Of a stretch of DNA of 64,000 bases, positions 57,148-64,000 are shown in pieces; within the stretch, counting starts at the first letter, position 1; each line of letters begins with the position of its first letter. Source of the DNA: Owenia fusiformis (lineage: Eukaryota; Annelida; Polychaeta; Sabellida; Oweniidae). Both the position numbers and the translations under genes were made by a program. The stretch spans positions 13,784,150-13,848,149 of the forward strand of contig CAIIXF020000002.1 in the NCBI GenBank assembly GCA_903813345.2, written 5' to 3'. The notes beneath the pieces were generated by a model, which worked only from the letters and a program-made list of their open reading frames with translations, had not been told where the DNA came from and did no database searches.

Positions 57148-57333
57148 ATATCTACATTCACAGTTGAAAATCCGAGTGAGTTGCCAGTTTTACTACAAAT
57201 ATTGCCAATCTCCCACTACCCTAGTCCTCAGACCATCCTCAACCTGATGGCTGACCAACTCCCCTCATACATCAATGACGTCACAATCAACAATACAGAC
57301 ACATTCATACTTAGTGACCTAGAACAATATAAT
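57148..57333 (+). CDS. TMEM131: TMEM131 exon (VENPSELPVLLQILP region)
   Basis: The exon is 186 bp between CCTTACAG and GTAAGT, in phase 0 at both ends. It reads ISTFTVENPSELPVLLQILP, then ISHYPSPQTILNLM and VTINNTDTFILSDLEQYN. It matches EITLENPADVPVYVQFIPL...YSNP of the family. It is the last exon in the window; the following 6.6 kb has no exon that I recognise. Confidence 0.92.
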
Positions 57334-58991
57334 GTAAGTATTAAACACCAATTAATTTAAGCTTGCATATAAAATCAGAAAGAAAATGCTTGATATGTTG
57401 ATCGTGCATTAATACTTTGCATGTAGTCTTCTCGTTTGTTCAGCTTCAATGTTAATGCATAAAACAGGATGCAGCATATACTGTAGATGCCTTCAAGTAA
57501 AAACGTTATATATGACATTAAAGACAGAATCAGATCTATAGGGGTGACAAAATTTCAGCCAACATGCACAATTGACCTACCAATCTATTCCTTACAATCT
57601 CAAAGAATGGGTATCGATATGGAGAACTTAATTCAACATTTTTTTTCTTTGAAACTAGTAATCCAAAAAATATGAAAAAATTAGACAGCAACAATGCAAT
57701 AGTCATCTTTTCAACTGTATCACTTTTATTTGATAATTATTTACCAATTTTTTATGTAATTGTTTTAGTAGACCCATCCAACACGGTATTTTCTTTGTGC
57801 TACATATTCTTTGGGATTTTTTTTAACAATTTTTCAAAGCTGATTCGAAAAAACTGAGATACACATATGCTTTGTAATCATCTCAATGCAGTTAGGTTGA
57901 TTTTAGATAAGTATCGAAAAAGTTGGAATTAATGAAATATTTAGCAGTTGGGTTGAATTATTTTACTTTTTTGTGTATAGAGGGCTACTTAAATGCGTCA
58001 TGTTTATTTTTGACCGAACAATTTTCAATATAAAGATATCACTCATCAACAACAGTTTAGATGTCACTGAAAATTGTAAAATCTATCTATTTATCATTTA
58101 TGCACGTTTGAGAGCAACGAATTAGAACATAAATAGTTTCTATTGTGTACTGGTAAACCAAGCTACCAATCAGGCTGGTATGCTTTGTTTCACGCACAAG
58201 TTGGTTTTCAGATGGATGATTTGCATTGTTATTGCATCCTTGGTCCAAGGGCATTTCACTTCTTTCCATACCCTTGAATTTAGTATAGAGCATTGTGATT
58301 GAAAACGCATTTTCTGCGTTGACCACTAGGAAACTCAGCTTATTATGACCCCTAAAATGAAACTAACTGGGCTTGAGTGTAGGGCTGAATTTAAGCATTA
58401 ATGAAGTCCTTTGAAGAAGGATGTTGTTATTGTAAATAACTAACAACATACCATTCAATAAATACCGATATGTGAGGTAATTACATATCTGTCTTATTTG
58501 TTAGGTTTAATATTGTAATGGAACCAAAATAAATCTGATTTCAATTGAAATAATATTTTCCATTTATCTGCTAACGTTATCAAATTCAAATGACAATTCC
58601 CTATTTTGATTCATATTCAAAAATTATATGAATTTGCATTTTCATGTAAAGATTTGCAGACTTCTTCTCGATATTCAAACAATGGTTCACACAAACGATC
58701 TCAAACACGACCATCAATCCTTAGTTTTGATTTTTCTATGTTAATCATATATCGAACCTGAATCGAATTAGCTTTTGTGTTTTGGGAAAAATCTGAATTT
58801 ACATGCAAATCTTCAAATGGAGTACATCGTCCCCTTTTGTGTAATGGTTCTGAATCATTGAAAGTAACCCTAAAGAAACATTATTCCAAAAAACATTTTC
58901 CACAAACAAGAAAGATCCAATAAAACTAGTAAAAAAATAACTAAATAAATAAATTGCACATTTTGATCATAAAATAAACGATCGAGTATAG
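57334..58991. other. Intron; one family-F-like fragment
   Basis: AATGGGTATCGATATGGAGA at 57605-57624 resembles the family F end. The rest shows nothing recognisable. A 79-codon minus-strand frame at 58087-58326 was considered and not called. Confidence 0.4.
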
Positions 58992-59099
58992 ATGTTTTAT
59001 GATGAGCTTGTTTTTTTCGGGCGATTTTTGGCAACGCTGCCTAAATTAAGTCTTCAAATCCACATTCATACGAAAATCTATCGGTCAGTTGTTGACATG

Positions 59100-59605
59100 G
59101 CCTTGCATGCGTGCGTGCATCCGTCCGATGGTCTGTCCGTCCACTCCAAAGTACTAAAATACGCTAAAACTACAAGATTCATCGATGATTTATGTACTAT
59201 AAACAACGACGGAGAAATGGAGGCTGATATGAAGAACATCTATCCTGAAGAACTAGTGTTAAACAAGGAAAATGAGAAGGATACAGAAACAACTTTTCTG
59301 GACATACAAATGAAAATAGTAAATAAACAAATCACAACAAAACTATACAACAAAAGGGAAAACTTCAATTTCAAAATAGTCTCATATCCAGATTTATCAT
59401 CGCCATTTCCCAGGTTCGCCCGGTTTCCGAGAAATTGCTGATTTTGACCTCCAAAAGTCAAATTTTCTGTGAATACTAGATACTTTGTTGAAGTAGATCT
59501 TTCAAATAACTTAGTAGTAGTAGTTGCTATATATGCAACTTATGTCCTCTGAAGATTTCAAAGCTCTTGGAATTACAGTTTCTGGTGTTTTCTCTATAAA
59601 AGGGG
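59100..59605 (+). repeat. Family-B-like segment surrounding the RT fragment
   Basis: CATCGCCATTTCCCAGGTTC, AAGTCAAATTTTCTGTGAAT and TATATGCAACTTATGTCCTC match family B at about 25508-25655. Upstream, CATCCGTCCGATGG and GTCTGTCCGTCC resemble the family B microsatellite. The normal region between them is replaced by the RT fragment. Confidence 0.6.
59150..59400 (+). pseudogene. Reverse transcriptase fragment
   Basis: The frame reads KYAKTTRFIDDLCTINNDGE, then YPEELVLNKENEKDTETTFL and DIQMKIVN...KLYNKREN. RFIDDL is the catalytic F/Y-x-DD box, and FLDI followed by KLYNKR resembles RTs of the Penelope-like and related single-ORF groups. Only ~75 residues are present. They run directly into a family-B-like sequence (ATTTATCATCGCCATTTCCC), so the fragment is truncated on both sides. 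Confidence 0.65.
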
Positions 59606-60128
59606 ACATGCCATTAAGAGGCCATTCTCGGACTTAGTCAATTTTTCAAAAGTGTGAAAATAAATAACCTCATGAAAAGTTCTTAAAATATTCTGAATAA
59701 CATGTTGAATATATATATTTAATGATGGCACAAGCAAATTTCTTAAAATTAACATGAAATGAGGGGTTTCCTGCATACCTTCGATAAGTGAGATAGGCAT
59801 TTGAAATTAAAAACAGATAGTATACTTGACATTTAATGCAGTAAACAGTAATACAATTCATTCTTACATAATAAGTGAGTCAAGACAAAAAGTTGTTATT
59901 GTGTTAGTTTAACTGGGCATAAATTACACTTATTGGCCTTGGTTTTCTTAATTGGCTTGGATAAAATGTTGTTCTATTTATTCAGAAAAGGAGTATAGTT
60001 CAATATACAAGTTCACATTCATTCCTGCTTCTTGTAGAAGTGAATCTCATATTATTTCATCTCAAATATAGAACACAAAAATAAAATAAAAAACAAATTT
60101 CTATTAATCACAAAAGTTAGCTTCTATG
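59606..60128. other. Intron, nothing recognised
   Basis: No repeat or exon assigned. Confidence 0.4.
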
Positions 60129-61859
60129 CAGGCCCGTAAGACACTTTTCTCCAAGGGGGGTGCGGTTTTTAGCTTAGAATATAAAATTGTCATTTTTTGC
60201 CGTGTAAATCAAATCGCGTAAGACAGAGGGGGGTGGGGGGTCAGTTACTCCCTATATTGGTTTGGAATTAACAAATGCAACTTCCAAACTTTCCAATTGT
60301 TTTGTTGGGGGTGTGAGGTGTGGTCCACTCCCCCTAGAAAATTTTACAGTTTTGAGATGCTATTTGGTGCTTTCTGGGCACTTTCAAAGTGTAAGTTTCT
60401 AAGTAGTACGCCACCACCACGGGAATAATAGTTGAGTGAATAAAAAACCGAGCATTCAGGGGGTCTGGGGGTTCACCCCCAGGAAAATTTTGAACTTTGG
60501 TTGTATTTGGAGCGAATTTGCAACCATCTGGTACGCCTGTGCGTTATGAGTCAATAAGAAAAATGTGAATTTTTTCAAATTCTTTTGGGGGTGTCAAAGA
60601 GGATGAGAGGGTGAAGTGGGGTGGGGTGCCAGTAGGGGAGCAAGGGGTTGTCCCTCAGAAACATTGACCATATCAAGGTGCTATTTGATGATGTCTGGGC
60701 ACTTAAAAAATGTCTGAGACAATACATGAAATTCAGAATATTTTCCTTTGTTTTGTGGGGGATGTAAGGGGTGACTAACTCTCCTAGTAGAAAATTTTAC
60801 AATTTAAAGATGATATTTGGTGCTTCTGGGCACTTTTAAAGTGTATTAGTCAATAAAAACATTGAAAAAAAATCACAATTTTTTTCAAATTTTGGGGGTG
60901 TCAAAGGGGGGGGGGAGGGGTGCCACAGGGGGAGGTGGGGCTGGGGTGCCAGAGGGGGAGCAAGTGTTTGTCCCCCATATCAAAATTTACAATATCAAGG
61001 TGCTATTCGATGAAGTTTGGGCACTTTAAAAGTGTCTGTGCCTAAAAGTGCCTATTTCCCAAGAAAATTTTACAATTTTAAGATGCTATTTGGTGCTTTC
61101 TGGGCACTTTCAAAGGGTATGAGTCAATAAAAAAAATTGAAAAATCTCAATTTTTTGGGGGGGAGGGGGGTGTTAAGGGAGGGGGGCTGCCAGAGGGGGA
61201 GGTGGAGTGGGGATGCCAGAGGGCGAGTAAGTGTTAGTGTTCCAGAATCATTAACTTTATCAAGGAGCTATTTGATGATGTCTGGGCAATTTAAAAGTGT
61301 CTGAGACAATACATAAAACAAATTCAGAACTTTTCCATTGTTTTGTTTGGGGTGTGAGGGGTGGCCCACTCCCCCTAGAAAATTTTACAATTTTACGACG
61401 CTATTTGGTGCTTTCTGGGCACTTTCAAAGTGTATGAGTCAATGAAAGAATTTGAGAAAATCAAAATTTTTTTTTGGGGGGGGGGGGGCAGAGGGGGGGG
61501 GGGTTATGCAAGTGCAAGATGCAAGAGGGGGAGTAAGTCCCCCAGAAACACTAACTATATCAAGGAGCTATTTGATGATATCTGGGCACTTTAAAAGTGT
61601 CTGAGACAAAACTCTAAAATAAATTTAGAACTTTTCCATTGTTTTGTGGGGGTGTGAGGGGTGGCCAATACCCCTAGAAAATTTTACAATTTTAAGATGC
61701 TATTTGGTGCTTTCTGGGTACTTTCAAAGTGTATGAGTCAATGAAAAAAAAATTACAAAAAAAAAAAATTTTCAAAATTTTTTTTTCAAATTTTTTTTGG
61801 GGGGTGACAAAGGGGGGTGCGGTCGCACCCATCGCACCCCCCCATCTGACGGCCCTGCT
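60129..61859 (+). mobile_element. G-rich tandem-repeat element with ~10-bp terminal inverted repeats
   Basis: GCAGGCCCGT at the start and ACGGCCCTGC at the end are near-perfect inverted repeats, flanked by TAT on both sides (possible target duplication). Inside are five ~275-450-bp units with AGATGCTATTTGGTGCTTTC, TGGGCACTTTCAAAGTGTA and long G runs (GGGGGGGGGAGGGG). No coding sequence. Confidence 0.7.
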
Positions 61860-62120
61860 ATGTCATGACGGAGTTTGGGTTCCGCTTCTAGAGAAAGAAG
61901 ATATTCCCTCTCGAAATATCGTGTTGACCATTGCTATACACTCCATATTTAATCCTCCCTGTAAATAACATTGATATACAGTATACATATGAGGATCTGG
62001 GGTTTGGGTAATGTGAGACATGAGTTGCTACTTTTTGAATCTCATATTCAATATTCTTTCTTTAAACCCTCATATTTTTAATATTTTTGGAGTGGTAATT
62101 CAATTATTTACCTATTTGTT
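61860..62120. other. Intron, nothing recognised
   Basis: No feature assigned. Confidence 0.35.
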
Positions 62121-63849
62121 ATCCCATTGAACAAATTTCGGAGGGATATAGGGAACGCCTTCGTCCATCCGTCTGTCCGTCCGTCCGTCGGTCCGTCCGT
62201 CCATCCGTCCGGGCAATAACTCAAATACCGTTGGCCCGATTTTGTTCATATTTTGTACACATATACCCTATGGGAGTAGAAGTCCTGCTCGAAAGCCGAT
62301 TTTCAAAATGGCCGCTCATTTCAAAATGGCGGCCATTTTAGTGCTGAATTTACAGTAATTTAGCTGCAATATGTAAAACTGTAATAGCAATATGTTTTAG
62401 ATGTAAAAAAATTATATAGGACATTAATGAAGCTAGAAATGTAGATATTAAAGAAGCACATGGCAGCCATCTTGAAAAATGGCGGCCTTTACTCGTTATT
62501 TTACGATTTTTGCTGTAACTCGAAAAGTAGTAGAGCGATTTTGTTCATATTTATCCCATTGAACAAAGTTCGGAGGGATATAGGGAACGCCTCCGTCCGT
62601 CCGTCTGTCTGTCCATCCATCCGTACGTACGTACGTCCGTCCATCCGTCCGGTCAATAACTCAAATACCCTTGGCCTGATTTTGTTCATATTTTGTACAC
62701 ATATAATCAAAATGGCCGCTCATTTCAAAGTGGCGGCCATTTTAGTGCCGAATTTACAGTCATTTAGGTGCAATATGTAAAATTGTAATAGCAATATGTT
62801 TTAGATGTAAAAAAATTATATAGGACATTAATAAAGCTAGAAATGTAGATATTAAAGAAGCACATGGCAGCCATCTCGAAAAGTAGGGTACGATTTTGTT
62901 CATATTTGGTATGTGAATACTACCAACATTGCACACTGTCTAAAGACACTTGTGGTACAAGGCGGCCATTTTAAAAAATGGCTGCCATTTTGAAAAATGG
63001 CCACCATTTAAACGTATTTTACTATAACTCAAAAAGTAGTGGAGCCATTTTGTTCATATTTGGTATGTGAATACTATAAGCATGACACACTGTCCTATGA
63101 CACTTTTGGTAGAAGGCGGCCATTTTGAAAATTTTTTGAAAAATGGCCGCCATTTTAACGTATTTTACTATAACTCGAAAAGTAGTGAAGCGATTTTGTT
63201 CATGTTTGGTATGTGAATACTATAAGCATGGCACACTGTCTAATGACACTTTTGGTAGAAGGTGGCCATTTTTACTCGAAAAGTAGTGGAGCGATTTTGT
63301 TCATATTTGGTATGTGAATACTAGAAGCATGACACACTGTCCTATGACACTTTTGGTAGAAGGCGGCCATTTTTCAAAATGGCCGCCATTTTAACGTATT
63401 TTACTATAACTCGAAAAGTAGTGAAGCGATTTTGTTCATATTTGGTATGTGAATACTTTAAGCATGGCACACTGTCTAATGACACTTTTGGTAGAAGGCA
63501 GCCATTTTTCAAAATGGCCGCCATTTTAACGTATTTTACTATAACTCGAAAAGTAGTGGAGTGATTTTGTTTATATTTGGTATGTGAATACTATAAGCAC
63601 GGCACACTGTCTAATGGCACTTTTGGTAGAAGGTGGCCATTTTGAAAAAATTTTAACGTATTTTACTAACTTGAAAAGTAGTAGAGCGATTTTGTTCATA
63701 TTTGGTATGTGAATACTATAAGTATGGCACAAGGTCTAATGATACTTTTGGTAGAAGGCAGCCATTTTTGCTATATACTTTATTTGTAAAAATGCCATCC
63801 ATGGCTGTTCGATGGGATTCGCTACGCTTTGGCGTTGCCGTTGTTCTGG
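62121..63849 (+). mobile_element. Family G Helentron-like element with two 5' starts
   Basis: The start ATCCCATTGAACAAAT with second arm GGAGGGATAT is followed by a GTCC microsatellite. A second start, ATCCCATTGAACAAAGTTCG, lies at 62553. About eight ~130-bp units follow, built on GGCCGCCATTTTAACG and GTAGTGAAGCGATTTTGTTC. The end is TGTTCGATGGGAT, hairpin ACGC-TTTG-GCGT and CTGG (63846-63849), then TTA. ATCCCATTGAACA and TGTTCGATGGGAT are 12/13 inverted matches. Confidence 0.78.
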
Positions 63850-64000
63850 TTATTCTTTATCCCATAGTTGGGTAACATGAAAACATATTTATGATATTTT
63901 GCAAATGCGTGGAAAAAGTGATATCTGAGGAATACGGAAAATATTTCACAGATACCATCTTTTGCCAGGGATTTGAAAGCGACCACCAATATGATGTGTT
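63850..64000. other. Intron, nothing recognised
   Basis: No exon or repeat assigned at the window edge. Confidence 0.35.

Noticed and set aside
58087-58326. 79-codon minus-strand frame with a LIGSLVYQ stretch, reminiscent of the end of copia-type RT
   Set aside because: The similarity is limited to a few residues and no other copia motif is nearby.
62140-62230. GTCC repeats as a separate tandem-repeat locus
   Set aside because: The same short array occurs at a fixed position in families B, E and G, so it is an internal module of the elements.

Overview
This is a eukaryotic, AT-rich window from an animal genome. It holds the middle of one large host gene, embedded in about 60 kb of transposon-rich intron. 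Fourteen small exons on the + strand between 4597 and 57333 join in phase into 638 codons. They read collinearly with the luminal part of transmembrane protein 131 (TMEM131), the conserved protein whose PapD/ASH-like domains recruit procollagen in the early secretory pathway. The gene starts upstream of the window and ends downstream of it. The dense GTCT/GTCC microsatellite-bearing repeats and TTTGACCTTTGACC arrays suggest a marine invertebrate, most likely a mollusc (bivalve-like); that assignment is inference.

Layout. 975-3966: 3' half of a Ty3/gypsy-type LTR retrotransposon whose integrase tail lies upstream of RT (Gmr1-like order), with 3' LTR. 4597-7057: first exons, a perfect 765-bp TGTC microsatellite, and a possible 48-codon alternative insert. 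7.7-19.5 kb: several inverted-repeat and Helentron-like repeats around four short exons. 19.6-24.8 kb: one composite repeat containing a palindromic DNA transposon. 25-34.5 kb: seven exons, a 126/145-bp minisatellite and more repeats. 34.9-43 kb: a large foldback structure with a tandem pair of repeats inserted in one arm. 44-47 kb: two exons. 50.0-54.3 kb (- strand): an R2-superfamily-like non-LTR retrotransposon with restriction-like endonuclease, head-to-tail with a truncated copy. 56.5-57.1 kb: a LINE 3' end. 57.1-57.3 kb: last exon. 57.3-64 kb: intron with an RT fragment, a G-rich tandem element and GGCCATTTT-type repeats.

The most notable pattern is a set of at least eight repeat families (A, B, C, D, E, G, H and J in this annotation) with largely unrelated sequences but one terminal architecture. 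Each has a 5'-terminal hairpin. A further copy of the hairpin's second arm lies near the 3' end, followed by a short terminal hairpin and an end of the form CTNG (CTAT in B and C), with T on both sides of the insertion. Arms and hairpins co-vary between families and copies, and two insertions can be compared with empty paralogous sites in this same window. This matches the known plan of Helentron/Helitron2 rolling-circle elements and their non-autonomous derivatives; no Rep-helicase gene is present here. Interiors are shared between families with different ends, so end modules and body modules appear to have been recombined.

Apart from the TMEM131 exons, no intact host gene was recognised. 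All other protein-coding signal is transposon-derived and most of it is broken.
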